Notes under the pieces: generated by a model
Database searches by the model: none
What the model was told of the DNA's origin: nothing
Seen by the model: only the letters and a program-made list of their open reading frames with translations
Shown here: in pieces, positions 45,800 to 56,668 of the stretch
Position numbering within the stretch: position 1 is the stretch's first letter
Layout of the letters: every line of letters begins with the position of its first letter
Translations under genes and position numbers: made by a program
From: Odobenus rosmarus divergens
Lineage: Eukaryota; Chordata; Mammalia; Carnivora; Odobenidae
Reading direction: 5' to 3'
Assembly: GCF_000321225.1 (NCBI RefSeq)
Contig: NW_004451013.1
Coordinates: 914,754 to 978,753, forward strand
DNA: 64,000 nucleotides

Positions 45800-46990
45800 A
45801 ATTAAATATTCAATCATATTTTACATAGTTTGCTAGGACTTGCATTTTTCACTCAATGTTATGTTACTAAGATTTATACATGTTGATGCATATGGCTCTA
45901 GCTCATTTTTATAACCATCTAATATTCCATCTTATGAATATATAATAGTTTATTTGTTCCTTTCCCTCTTGATGGGGCATTTTACTATCAGGAACGGTGT
46001 ATGAATGAACTTATGCATGTCTCCTACTGAGGATGTCAGTGCTGAGTCATTGAGAAAGTGATGCTCAGCTTCCTAAGATTTGTCAAATCATTTTTTTTGT
46101 AGTTATAACAAATTGCATTATAATAAAAATGTGTGATGAATATATATATTTTTTTCACTTCTCTCCAATATTAGACTTACTTGTATCAACCAACTGAATA
46201 TGTTACATGGTTCAACTTTTTAGTCTTTACTTGCATTTCTCAAATTAATAAAACAGTTGAGCACCTCTGAATATTTTTTAAGTCTTTTTTATTTCCCTTA
46301 CTATGATATACTTGGGCTTTGCCTATATTTTTCCTGAATTGTTTCTCTTTTATTTATTGATTGTAGGAATTCCTTATATATTCTTCACACTAATCTTTTG
46401 ATAGTTATATGTGTTAAAATATCTTCTTTTTGGCATGACTTTTTATTTCAGGTGTCTTTTCATATAGTTAACATTTTTTTCCTAACCTGTCTAATAAATT
46501 TCTCTTTATCCTAGAGGAATTTATCTCTGTATTTTTAAAGTTTTGAGCTTGTTCTTTGGTCATGTAAGTCCATAATCTATTTATAGTTTTTTTTCTTTGT
46601 CTATAGTGGTAGGTATAGATAATATTTGATCTTGCCTCTGTCAGTAACAAATTTATATATGCATATGTATGTCCATATTCTTGTTTCAAAGAATACAGTT
46701 CTTTTAATTAAGCTATCTAGACTTGCACTGATGCCACATTATTTAATACACATTTATATAAAAAAACAAAAACTAAAAAAAAACCTTGAGATGTTCAGTT
46801 CTCTTCCTACTATCTTAGAAACAGTATAATATTTGAAAAATTTCTAAGTGTCTGTGTTATAATTAGGGTAACATAATTCTAAAGCTTTATGATACAAGAG
46901 ATCTGGATTTTATTTCCAACTAAATCTTTTTATTCCTAAGTTTTAAGTTCAGTAAGACAGCTTTATAAATATCTGTTTTGTCTAAATGTG
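45800..46990 (-). mobile_element. Old L1 ORF2 end/3' region, antisense
   Basis: Plus-strand order: 'ctaatattccatcttatgaa', 'cccttgatgggg'-like, 'cttgcatttctcaaattaat', 'ttgattgtaggaattcctta', 'acactaatcttttgatagtt', 'gtaagtccataatctattta', 'cttgcactgatgccacatta'. This tracks the reverse complement of an L1M 3' end. Strongly diverged; no intact frame. Confidence 0.75.
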
Positions 46991-48254
46991 CTCTTGCATT
47001 TTAATACAATTTTGTAATTTTCAAAGTACTCTTCCATATAATGTTTACTTCAGCCTGATAATAGTATAGTAAAATATGTATAATAGACTTTGTTATATTT
47101 CCCTTTATAATAAATGAAGAAATGAAGTGATAATATATTTGAGTTCTTCAAGGTCATACTAGTAAGTAGTGATGAATTGAGAATTCGGGCATGCTTCATT
47201 CTTTCCACAATGCCATGTATGTTCTAACCAAAAGATTCCCATTATTCTTGGGAAAATAAAAATACGTAGTTGTGAAATTATTTAAACCAACAAATATACT
47301 TTGAAAATATATTTTTACTTTTATGTTCGTCTCAGTAAGAAATCAAGAATAATAACGTACTAACCATTTGAAAACAAGTCAAATTTCACATCCTAAAAGA
47401 TCCACAGGAAGTTCTTGTTTATTTAGATTGCCCGGTTGCTAATCCATAGGTGGAATGTGGGAGATAATCATGATAATAATGATGATGGTAAGGATCCCAT
47501 GAGCGAGGAAAGCAGAGGATGGAAGGGAGCAAATGTTGTCATTCCGGATAGGAAGATAAATAGCTCTCTGGAGGGAACAAAGATAATTTTGTCATAATTA
47601 GGGAAGAGCTTTGGACGTGCAAGTAGATATGAGCAGCAGAGATTATGGAATTGGTATGCAGAAGAGAGGTCTTAAGACAAGATTTAAAAATGATCTTATA
47701 AATGCTAAAAAAATCACTGAGGATATTATTTAAAATTAAATTAGAGAAAGTAGCTCAAGAAAACATATAATGAGCTTAAAAGAGAGGGTCATGTGGGTAG
47801 AAGAGGAGCTTATTTAACTAGACAAGAGGGATTAATGCACAACTTAGACTACATTATTATTCTAATATTGTCAGACTTCAGGCTCATATGTAAGATATCT
47901 TCTTTTTTTTTCTTAACATATAGAAAAATATAAATTAGCTCACAATTTCAAAACACTGTTTTTAATTCTAACTTATTTAGAAACTGTGAAAGATTTATAA
48001 ATTATGCCATTATAATCTATAATGGTTAGACTTCTTACGTGGTAATATATGTTAATCCTACTTTATAAATGACTGTTCCTTGATCTTATTAATAGAACTG
48101 CAACTTGGCTCATAGCTTAATTTCATTATTCCCATGAGAGAAGTTTAAAATCCAGTCGCTAAAGCAAATTAATTAATTAATCAATTAATATATACACACA
48201 CATTTAAAGCAAATGAAAAATCACAAGGGAAATAAATATAGGTCCTCATTCATG
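46991..48254. other. Unassigned AT-rich sequence
   Basis: 1.26 kb with no recognised repeat or gene; (AATT)n-like tract near 48168-48190. Confidence 0.5.
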
Positions 48255-48720
48255 ATTCATTAATTCATTTTCATCTGCTTCCATTCATTCACTCACCAAA
48301 TATTTTGTTGTGTACTTACTACGTGTTAGTAATTGGGACATAGCAATGAAAAAGCATACAAAATCCCTGACCTCATGAACCTGAATTTCTTATACAAAGT
48401 GGGTAATAAAAAACATAAACAAGTAAATGGATATTAGCTTACATAGCAATAAAGATTATATAAAAAATGTGGTTGTTTGTTTGATTGTTTTTTAAGATGA
48501 TCTGAGAAGACCTTACTAAGATGGGGACATTTGAGTATATCCATGAGATCAATAAGCAAGAGAACCATGAGGATGTATGGAGGGAGTACAGTTGGAGTGG
48601 AGGAGTGAAAAAGAAAACAACAAATGCAAGCAACCTGAAAGGCATATGCTTGAAGTGTTCAAAAAGATTGGCCTCTTAATAAAACAGTACTTTACAAGTC
48701 CAATGAGGATGTATTGAATC
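48255..48720 (-). mobile_element. L2 LINE 3' region, antisense
   Basis: 'cattcattcactcaccaaat', 'gtgtacttactacgtgttag', 'aatccctgacctcatgaacc', 'gaagaccttactaagatggg', 'gacatttgagtatatcc' follow the reverse-complement L2 3' end in order. The 68-codon minus frame 48439-48645 lies within it and is not gene-like. Confidence 0.8.
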
Positions 48721-48849
48721 AAACAAAGATACGGTCATTTTCATCCGTAAATTCTCGGGAGCTTTTAAAACATTTACCTGCTGGATGTAGGAATTAAACT
48801 GAAACGAACTTAGACAAGGACAGAAAAGGAGAACCATTTCTCTATATAA

Positions 48850-49057
48850 TCAATATATTTACAATTCTATTTTTATATTTCTATCTGTATCTATATATGT
48901 ATCTAGATATATAATCATAATATATAATATGATATATAATGATTTATAATAATTTAATTTTATATAATATAATAATATATAATATCTATATATAATAATA
49001 CTATATAAGATATATAATATATATCTCTCTATAATAATAATAGAGAGAGATATATAT
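48850..49057. repeat. AT-rich, partly self-complementary tract
   Basis: Dense TATA/ATAAT units with a local near-perfect inverted repeat around 49020-49053 (TATATCTCTCTA against TAGAGAGAGATATA). It is a low-complexity tract next to an LTR end. Confidence 0.85.
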
Positions 49058-49340
49058 TTCCTATGGCTGCCATAACAAATTCCCACAAACTTTTTGGCTT
49101 AAAACAACAGAAATGTTTCTCCACAGTTTTAGAAGCCAGGAGTTTGATCAATGTCACTGGGATGAAATCAAGGTGTCAGGAGGGTCTCACTCTCTCCTGA
49201 GGAGTTACAGGAGGATGCATTCCTTTTGTTATCTAGTTTCTATGCATATATATCTATATCATAGATATATATGCCTATCTATGATCTCAAAGATCCTGGG
49301 GGTGGAAAAGAAGCCACATGATTTTATTTCTACCTCCTTG
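49058..49340 (-). mobile_element. MaLR-like LTR, antisense, partial
   Basis: 'ttcctatggctgccataaca', 'tcccacaaactttttggctt', 'aaaacaacagaaatgtttct', 'agttttagaagccaggagtt' and 'atgaaatcaaggtgtcagga' are the typical antisense start of MaLR-class LTRs. The middle carries a 14-bp-arm AT hairpin (49244-49274). The downstream end is unclear. Confidence 0.7.
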
Positions 49341-49421
49341 ACTGTGCCTGGGAGATTGATGGATCAACTGATGAAGTTGGTGAAACATTTCATTCAGGTT
49401 TTCTTCCACTGGAATATTTTT

Positions 49422-49605
49422 TCAAAGATTTTATTTATTTGACAGAGAGAAAAGGAGAGCACCAGCCAAGAGGAAGAGCAGAAAGAGAGGGAGAAGCAGA
49501 CTCCCCGCTGAGCAGGGAGCAGATGCAGGGCTGGATCCTAGGACCCTGATATCATGACCTAAGCTGAAGGCAGATGCTTAACCAACTGAACCACCCAGGT
49601 GCCCC
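49422..49605 (-). mobile_element. CanSINE
   Basis: Reverse complement with 'agactccccgctgagcaggg', 'tatcatgacctaagctgaag' and 'aaccacccaggtgcccc'. Flanks TTCCACTGGAATATTTT (from 49404) and TTCCATTGGAGTTTTT (from 49606) are a mutated target-site duplication, so it is moderately old. Confidence 0.94.
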
Positions 49606-49820
49606 TTCCATTGGAGTTTTTAAGCTACTATTTATGTCATAGCTTTTTGTTTATTTTCCTTAAGGAAAAAATAATAATCTATCAGGTAGATTGAGAAAAG
49701 GAATTCTTAAAAGGTTTCAGGACCAAAGTTCTATAATTGCATTTTACAAAAGGAAAAATACTTTTGAGTTTATTGTTGGGCAACTGCAATGTGGGAAAAC
49801 TGGTAAATATGCCTTACACA

Positions 49821-50009
49821 GGGCGCCTGGGTGGCTCAGTTGGTTAAGCGACTGCCTTCGGCTCAGGTCATGATCCTGGAGTCCTGGGATCGAGTCCCAC
49901 ATCGGGCTCCCTGCTCGGCGGGGAGTCTGCTTCTCCCTCTGACCCTCTTCCCTCTCGTGCAAAGTAGGTGTAAAGGGAACACACCTCAACATAAAAAAAA
50001 CCATATATG

Positions 50010-50040
<31 letters not shown>
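49821..50040 (+). mobile_element. Chimeric retrocopy: CanSINE 5' part fused to an L1 ORF2 fragment plus poly(A)
   Basis: 49821-49959 is a CanSINE of the 'gagtcctgggatcgagtcc' subtype, from the GGGCGCCTGGG head to CCTCTTCCCTCTCGTG. Instead of the usual CT-rich body end and AATAAA tail, 49960-50010 reads 'aaagtaggtgtaaagggaac' and 'ccatatatga', which I recognise as the reverse-transcriptase region of carnivore L1 ORF2, in sense (compare ...TIYEK). An A31 tract follows. One perfect 16-bp duplication, AAATATGCCTTACACA (49805-49820, 50041-50056), flanks the whole, so both parts arrived in a single insertion. Confidence 0.88.
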
Positions 50041-50046
<6 letters not shown>

Positions 50047-50056
50047 GCCTTACACA

Positions 50057-51098
50057 CAGGAAGTGGTCAATGTGTGTGTTTTCATGGTGACAGCTGATCT
50101 GGAGCTAGACACAAGCAAAGTAGTCGCAACTTAAACAAGTATACACACGTACATATACATATCTATGAAACTGTGAAGACCTCTCAAGTAGCTAGGTAAA
50201 AGGAAATAGATTGTGAGCTAATATCAATAGCAGAACTGAATGCATTTGCTAAATAAATTTAGAAAGGCCATTATACTCTTTTTGAGTCAAAATATGCTTA
50301 TAAAACTTAAATAATAATTTAAGGAAAAATAATAGATATTACATTATAATGTTAATTTTGTAGAGTCATTTAGTATACATGCATTTATAACACTAAAAAA
50401 AGAAAATTTTAATGATTATTTGATAGTTATTTAATTCCATCTGTGTCATGCTTTTGTTTTCCATGAAAAAGTCCTATTTGGGAATTTTTTAGACCTTGTG
50501 AGATTGAATTAAAATCAGAATACCTGTTTTGTCACATCAACCCTTCATCTCACAAATAGGAAAAACTAGAAAATCTTGTCCAACAGTGCAACATCCATGA
50601 AAAATCATCTCAGACAGGTACTATAATTATATAAGGAACATGAACAAAGAGGAGAATGTGAGAGAAAATTGAGGTACTCAAAACATGTATTGTTCTCACT
50701 AATCAAATTTCAAAACAACAGACTTGACAAAAACACTCTGAAAAGATTTCTGTTTTTTAGTTTGAATTTATGGAGGCCAGAAACTTAAAGATTGTTGACA
50801 TGATTTTTATAATATGCCTACCATTTATATTAGTTGAAGACGAAGATTTTTGATAATTGCTCAAGCTATGAATCTGAATAAAAATATTTGGCTTTGTATC
50901 AAAAGGTGAGCGATATTCTTACATGTGCTATCTGAAAATGAAAAAGCATTTTTAGTATCGCCATGAGCAGTTTAATGACCACGGAAGAAATTAGCCACTG
51001 ACAGCGCTGAGAAATAATTGCTCTACACTGTGTTCTCAAACTTAAATTTGGTTGGTATCATTTTTAAATGAAATATGACTACTTAACTCCAAGCATAG
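50057..51098. other. Unassigned sequence
   Basis: About 1 kb, AT-rich, no recognised repeat or gene. Confidence 0.5.
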
Positions 51099-51111
51099 TT
51101 TATTATTTATT

Positions 51112-51263
51112 CTTTTCTTTATTGAAGTGTAGTTGGCACACAATGTTACATTAGTTTCAGGTGTACAACATAGTGATTTGACAAGTCTATATATTATGCT
51201 ATCCTCACCACACGTGTAGCTACCATCTGTCACCAGACACTATCACAATGCCATCGATTATGA
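51112..51263 (-). mobile_element. L1 3' UTR fragment, antisense, with duplications
   Basis: 'ttattgaagtgtagttggca', 'attagtttcaggtgtacaac' and 'gtagctaccatctgtcacca' are the antisense 3' end of an L1MA/L1MB-type element. The 13-bp TTTATTATTTATT at 51099-51111 and 51264-51276 fits a target-site duplication, although it is low complexity. Confidence 0.8.
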
Positions 51264-51449
51264 TTTATTATTTATTTTTCAATCAGAGGTGTTCATTAAA
51301 CAAGAGAGATATTGGACTTTAATCTATGAAAATCATCTAAACCACTTCTGATGATTCCATTCTATCAGCATACACAATATCACCGGAAATTGGGGGGTGG
51401 AGATTGGGATAAAGATTATGTGTGTCCAGATACCGACACTTTTTCCAGC

Positions 51450-53245
51450 TTACCCTCTTAACAATCTCCCATTTGTCTATAATTTATTTGTCAATCATCT
51501 CACCTTCAAGTCTTGTCTTTGCTCCCTTCATTAAAGGTTTTGTTCCTACCAGCTTAGCAAAATGACACTCGTCAAGTCACCAATAACCTCTGTCTTACCA
51601 AATGCAATGGTCAATTTTCTTTTTTAACATTCCTTGAATTGTCAGCACCATATGACACAATTGAGGACTCCGATCTTTTTGGATCATTTTGCTCAAACTT
51701 TCGTGTAGCCCCCACTCTTGCCTAACTGTCCCTCAACTCCCTGTATGTTTTTCGATCTTTTTTTGTTATCTCCTTTTTCCTTTTTGGCCAAAGATTTAAA
51801 TGTTTGTGCACCACAGCTCTGTCCTCAAAAGTCTCCTTCAGTTATCACAATCTTTCTAGTTGATCTCATTTAGTCCCATGAAGTGAAAGACTGGTTAAGC
51901 ATTGCTGATTTCTAGAATATCTCCCACCCTGATCTCTCCTCTTCCTCAGCACCAGCAAACTAAAAGATCTGTCTAGTTGACGTCACTGTTGGGATGCCTA
52001 ACTCTACTCACAATTAACATTTTTGCAAATAGAATATTAATGCATTCTGCTGACTGTCTAGCCTCCAAATCTCCCATGTCTGTACATGGCATCACTATCA
52101 ACTAAGTTGCTCAAACCAAAAATTTAAGAGTGCTTCATGAATCTTTTCTTCTACCACATACATAAGCGATGTATCAGCAATCTGTCAGCCCTACCCTCAA
52201 AGTGTATTCTCAATATATCCACTTTCCTCCATCTCTACTTTTTAATTTAAGCCACCATGGTCTTTCCCGTGGGACACTGAAATAGTCTATCATTTCGTTC
52301 CTTGTTTTCAGCCCATTCTTTACACATCAGCCAGAGTAACCATTTTAGAAAGTAAATCAATGTTGCTTTAGTTTTGCTCTCACCAGAAGCAGATGCTAGA
52401 CAAAGATTCACGTGAGAGAATCTTTTTGGAAGTAAAACGATATTTAAGATGGGAGTGGAAAAGAAGACAGCCAATAAAGCCAGTGATCTCTGTGGCTTAT
52501 TAAAGCTTAATCTCCCAAAGAAGCCAGATAATGGCTCCTCGGAGTTATCCCATCAGACGGGTGAGAGAGCTGTGGTATTTATATACAACAGTCATTGACT
52601 GGGGGCTGCCTCAGGATTTTCAGTACATTTGCCTACTAGTGTGAGAGCAGTTCATTCTTCCAAAGCTTCAGAGAAAGCCCCAGACAAAGAGGTGTAGATA
52701 TGGGCAGTTGAAAATTGGCTGAAGAATATTTAAGTGGATGTGGGCAGGGTACTTAAGCAAATTTTTTTCTTCCCTTCAAAAGCTTGGCAACGTTTTCTTA
52801 TTTCATTTCATTCAGAAAAAAATTCCATCCCCTCAATATAGTCTGTTGGCCAGGTTGCTGGCTTGCTTTTTTTAGTCTAGGTCATCCACTACAGATCCTT
52901 ACTAAAGCAGTTTTTCTGCACTGGCTCTTCCAGACTTTGACCTGGAGTATGCCTCATCATTCAGAACTCAGGTCCCATGGCACTTTGTAGGTGAAGCATC
53001 TCCTACCCACCCCAATTAACTAGAGGTGACACAAGTTCTACATTAGCACATCCCCTTTTATTCTGTTTACCTATTATATTTTTTCTTAGTTTTTATCATT
53101 ATCTCAGTATATATTTATTTGATTCTAAAATTTACTCTCCACTTCATGAAAATGTAGGTTCCATGAGAAAAAGGAACTTAGACTCATTTAGCACTATATC
53201 CCTAGTGTTTTGAACAATGCCTGGCACATAACAGGTGCTCTCAAA
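51450..53245 (+). mobile_element. L2 LINE, ORF2 end and 3' end, sense, interrupted
   Basis: 51450-52369 tracks the L2 reverse-transcriptase C-terminal coding region ('gtcagcaccatatgacaca', 'ggcatcactatcaactaagt', 'agttgctcaaaccaaaaatt', 'aatttaagccaccatggtct', 'cagccagagtaaccatttt'). 52772-53245 resumes with 'cccttcaaaagcttggcaac', 'gtaggttccatgagaaaaag' and 'gaacaatgcctggcacataa'. About 400 bp at 52370-52771 do not belong to L2. Frames are fully degraded. Confidence 0.8.
52370..52771. other. ~400-bp insertion inside the L2, unclassified
   Basis: The L2 order breaks after 'gtaaatcaatgttgcttt' and resumes about 400 bp later. The intervening sequence ('caccagaagcagatgctaga', 'ggctcctcggagttatccc', 'tcattgactgggggctgcct') matches no family I recognise and has no visible TIRs or poly(A). 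It could be a solo LTR of a lineage-specific ERV. Confidence 0.5.
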
Positions 53246-53456
53246 ATTATGGAATACTTATTTTGGTTCTTTAACTCAAAGTACAACAATTTATTTTTTT
53301 TATTTTTTATATTGTTTCCCTAAGACACAGTATTTATTTAGAATTTTGGAACACAACATCTGGCTTCAAATAACAGCTTCAATATTTATGAGTTGTGGAC
53401 CTTGGACAAGTTACCTTACCTGTCTTCTGTAGTACTTACTTCACCTTCTTGTATTT

Positions 53457-53641
53457 TTTTAAAGATTTTGTTTATTTATTTGTCAGAGGGAGAGAGAGTA
53501 CAAGCAGGGCAAAGCAGCAGGCAGAGGAGAAGCAGGCTCCTCACTAACAAGAAGCCTGATGCGGGACACGATCCCAGGATCCTGGGATCATGACCTGAGC
53601 CAAGGGCAGATGTTTAACCAACTGAGCGACCCAGGCATCCC
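53457..53641 (-). mobile_element. CanSINE inside the MIR
   Basis: Reverse complement: 'gtttatttatttgtcagagg', 'gatgcgggacacgatcccag' and 'actgagcgacccaggcatcc'. The flanks, TCACCTTCTTGTATTTTT (53441-53458) and TCACCATGTTTTTGTATTA (53642-53660), form an imperfect duplication, so it is an older copy. Confidence 0.93.
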
Positions 53642-53696
53642 TCACCATGTTTTTGTATTATATCATGTAGAATGCATGTTATTAGAATCATTAAGG

Positions 53697-53893
53697 ATGC
53701 CTGAGTTAATCATTAGGGGCTCAGTTGGCCGACTCTTGATTTTTGGCTCAGGTCATGATCTTAGGTCGTGAGATCGAGCCTGTGGTCGGCTCTGTGCTGG
53801 GCGTGGAGCCTGCTTAAGATTCTCTCTCTCCCTTTGCCCTGCCCCCACCCCTTTTGCATGCTCCCACACTCTCTAAAAAAAAAAAAAAAGCAA
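53697..53893 (+). mobile_element. Older-type CanSINE, sense, decayed 5' end
   Basis: 'ggggctcagttggccgactc', 'ttgatttttggctcaggtca', 'gtgagatcgagcctgtggtc', 'gcgtggagcctgcttaagat' and an A15 tail identify the older 'gcgtccgactcttgatttcggctc' subfamily. The first 15-20 bp of the head are poorly conserved. Confidence 0.88.
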
Positions 53894-53967
53894 AGAAAGA
53901 ACCATCAGAATACTTCCTGGCAGTTAGTAAGTACTATAGAGTTATTAATTGTTAGCTATTGCTTTTT

Positions 53968-54165
53968 TTTAAAAAGATTTTATTTATTTATTTGAGAGAG
54001 AGAGAGAGAGAATGAGAGATAGACAGCGCAAGAGGGAAGAGGGTCAGAGGGAGAAGCAGACTCCCCGCTGAGCAGGGAGCCCGATGTGGGACTCGATCCC
54101 AGGACTCCAGAATCATGACCTGAGCCGAAGGCAGTCGCTTAACCGACTGAGGCACCCAGGCGCCC
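53968..54165 (-). mobile_element. CanSINE, 'gactccag' subtype, inside the MIR end
   Basis: Reverse complement, full length with GA-rich body and 'ggcagtcgcttaaccgactg', CAGGCGCCC head. The perfect 14-bp duplication AGCTATTGCTTTTT (53954-53967, 54166-54179) is itself the MIR terminal 'gttagctatt' sequence. Recent. Confidence 0.97.
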
Positions 54166-54299
54166 AGCTATTGCTTTTTAATAAACATTACTGTGTCATA
54201 TCCAAATATACCTTTTAGATTAAAAACTGAAGTAAAACTTTGTTTTATGGTTTGCAGTAGAAAGAATATATTTGTAACAAAATCAGAGTTGTTCTATTT

Positions 54300-54440
54300 T
54301 GTAGCCCTATGACTAAATGATATCCCTTCTTGGAACCTCCATTTTCATCCATAATGGAGATAATAATGCCTAAGAGTTAGAATAGCCATGAAGATTGAAT
54401 AAGGTATATGTCAAGTGCTTGGCCTATAGAAATTGTGTCC
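54300..54440 (+). mobile_element. MIR SINE fragment, sense
   Basis: 'acctccattttcatccataa', 'tggagataataatgcctaag', 'gaagattgaataaggtatat', 'caagtgcttggcctatag' follow the MIR 3' half. Confidence 0.7.
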
Positions 54441-54585
54441 TATCCTTTGCCCCTTTCTCACTGCCATTAATTATTTGTATAATTTTTTAAAAGCCACTTA
54501 CTCACCTGAGGATCATATAAAATAACCAGTGTTTGCCAAATGCAACATGGGAGAGGAGTTCTTCAAAATTTTGATATGTCTTTTA

Positions 54586-54769
54586 TTTATTTATTTAAGA
54601 TTCTATTGATTTATTTGAGAGAGAGAATGAGAAAGAGAGAGAACATGAGAGGGGGGAGGGTCAGAGGGAAAAGCAGACTCCCCTCTGAGCAGGACTTGAT
54701 TCTGGGGCCTCCAGGATCATGACCTGAGCCGAAGGCAGTTGCTCAACCAACTGAGCCACCCAGGTGCCC
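54586..54769 (-). mobile_element. CanSINE, 'ctccaggatc' subtype with internal deletion
   Basis: Reverse complement: 'gggtcagagggaaaagcaga', a shortened 'gagcaggacttgattctgg' (part of the usual gagcagggagcccgatg block is lost), 'tccaggatcatgacctgag' and 'ccacccaggtgccc'. Flanked by the perfect 15-bp TTGATATGTCTTTTA (54571-54585, 54770-54784). Confidence 0.96.
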
Positions 54770-54784
54770 TTGATATGTCTTTTA

Positions 54785-56244
54785 AACAGAAAAAAAGAGG
54801 GAACATGGAAGCCTAAGAAGCATGAAAAATACTTCTTGTTTCCCATATTTGAGAAGTTCTGAAGCACATTTGCATATTATCATCTCTTACAAGTCTAGGA
54901 TACAAGTTTAGGATAACTTTAGTCAACATATTTCATGAGGGAATAACTTTCTGTCATAGAAGGTCTGAGACCCTGGAACTCTCTGTGGGATGACGTCTAA
55001 AGTCCTTCCTGTTTTAATTTCTGAAATTCTATGACTTTCTTTTTTCTATTAGTGTTATATTTTCATAACACTTTCAATAGCTTCATCCCAACACTTTCTA
55101 TGTTTGGGGTATGATTCATTTCAGCAATGTTCTTTCCTAACTGCCGCCATAGGCACTGTACCTTCCTTATTGCATTGTACCCTTACTGATCTTCTAAACC
55201 TTATTATGCTGAAGTTATCTATATCTCTGCTCTCAAGCAATATCATCTTCTCATTGTAGATGTCATTCAGGTCAAAATATACAAGTAACATAGGCAATTC
55301 TGTAGATGATACCTAAAGGCCAATGCAAAAGGCAACCATTTCTTAATTATTCTATAGTGGTCTGAAAGAGTTCTAAAAAAAAAAAGGAAAGAAAAGATTC
55401 AGAATTTCAGAAATAAAAATGTCAAATGAACTAGAGTTTTTTTTTCAGTGTTTCTCATAAATTATTTTCCTCTTGTTACCAGTATTGTAGGGCATATAAG
55501 TCCTCCTACAATATGTTATATTAAGATCTACTCAATCTGGTAATCAAGTTATGCCAAATTTTGCATAATGGTCCATATTATATTGAAATATCACAATTAA
55601 ATACCTCTTGCAATGTACATAGAATCATTTTTCTTGTCAACACATTGCAGAAAATTAAAAAGAGATTTTTATACAGGAAGATATATACATATAATTTAGT
55701 AAGAAACAAAGTTAACAAAATAAGATTCTAATACACAAAATAAGTCTTAAAATCAATTATAAATACAGCATTACAAAATCTGAGTAAGACTCATCTGATA
55801 TTAAATATCTTCATGGCTTCACTCCTTAGTGGTTTTTACAATCTTTGAAAAACTAATGGGTAAGAATTTTCTTAGCAATTGAGGAGAGGGCAAGATTTAT
55901 TAAAATAAAGGATGGCTAGATGCTACTAGAGGTCACTGTAATTCCTTGTGATCTGTCTAGAAGGACAACTTGGCATTTTTTATTCCCAAGGCCTATCTCA
56001 TGCTAATTTTTATGGACCCAACTTCTGATCTTGAATCTTTCTCCATGGATCATACTTTCTTTTTCTTCTATTTAAAATGTGTCTCTTTTAATCTCTGCCA
56101 AAATGCTTTTTTCCACTTAAAATTTCTTTTTCTTCACTGAAATACACCTACCTATTTTTAATTCTCATGAACCCTTATTTTATACTACACTTCTCTGACT
56201 ATAGAAAGAATCTAAAAATAAAATGCACTTTTAGGTTTTCTGTA
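54785..56244. other. Unassigned sequence
   Basis: 1.46 kb, AT-rich, no recognised repeat or gene. A weak L2-like pyrimidine bias appears near 55000-55260, but it is not enough to call. Confidence 0.45.
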
Positions 56245-56259
56245 AGAAATTTATTAGCA

Positions 56260-56452
56260 AGGTGCCTGGGTGGCCCGGTAGGTTAAGCCTCCGAGTCTTG
56301 ATTTCAACTCGGGTCATGACCTCAGGGTTGTGAGATCGAGCCCTGTGTCAGGACTCCACACTGGGTATGGAGCCTACTTAAGATTTTCTCCCCTCCTCCC
56401 CTTGCCCCACCTTTTTCCCTCTCCAAAAGGAAAAAAAAAAAAAAAGAAAGAA
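56260..56452 (+). mobile_element. Older-type CanSINE, sense
   Basis: AGGTGCCTGGGTGGCCCGGT head, 'gagtcttgatttcaactcgg', 'gggttgtgagatcgagccct', 'ggagcctacttaagattttc', A15 and (GAAA)n tail. Flanked by AGAAATTTATTAGCA/AGAAATTTATAAGCA (56245-56259, 56453-56467), one mismatch. Confidence 0.95.
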
Positions 56453-56474
56453 AGAAATTTATAAGCAGTTTTTC

Positions 56475-56668
56475 TTTTTTTTTAAAGATTTTATTTATTT
56501 ATTTGAGAGAGAGAATGAGAGATAGAGAGCACGAGAGGGAAGAGGGTCAGAGGGAGAAGCAGACTCCCTGCCGAGCAGGGAGCCCGATGCGGGACTCGAT
56601 CCCGGGACTCCAGGATCATGACCTGAGCCGAAGGCAGTCGCTTAACCAACTGAGCCACCCAGGCGCCC
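56475..56668 (-). mobile_element. CanSINE, 'gactccaggatc' subtype, inserted at the edge of the previous SINE
   Basis: Reverse complement, full length, near consensus ('gatgcgggactcgatcccgg', 'ggcagtcgcttaaccaactg', CAGGCGCCC). The perfect 15-bp TATAAGCAGTTTTTC (56460-56474, 56669-56683) overlaps the 3' target-site duplication of the older SINE. Confidence 0.98.

Larger units (their letters stand above)
53340..53965 (+). mobile_element. MIR SINE, sense, split by CanSINEs
   Basis: Three MIR pieces remain in order: 53340-53455 ('acatctggcttcaaataaca', 'accttggacaagttacctta'), 53642-53696 ('tagaatgcatgttattagaa') and 53896-53965 ('ttcctggcagttagtaagta', 'gttattaattgttagctatt'). They parallel the MIR consensus from 'gactctgg...' to 'cctggcacatagtaagtgct...gttagctattat'. 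Confidence 0.75.
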
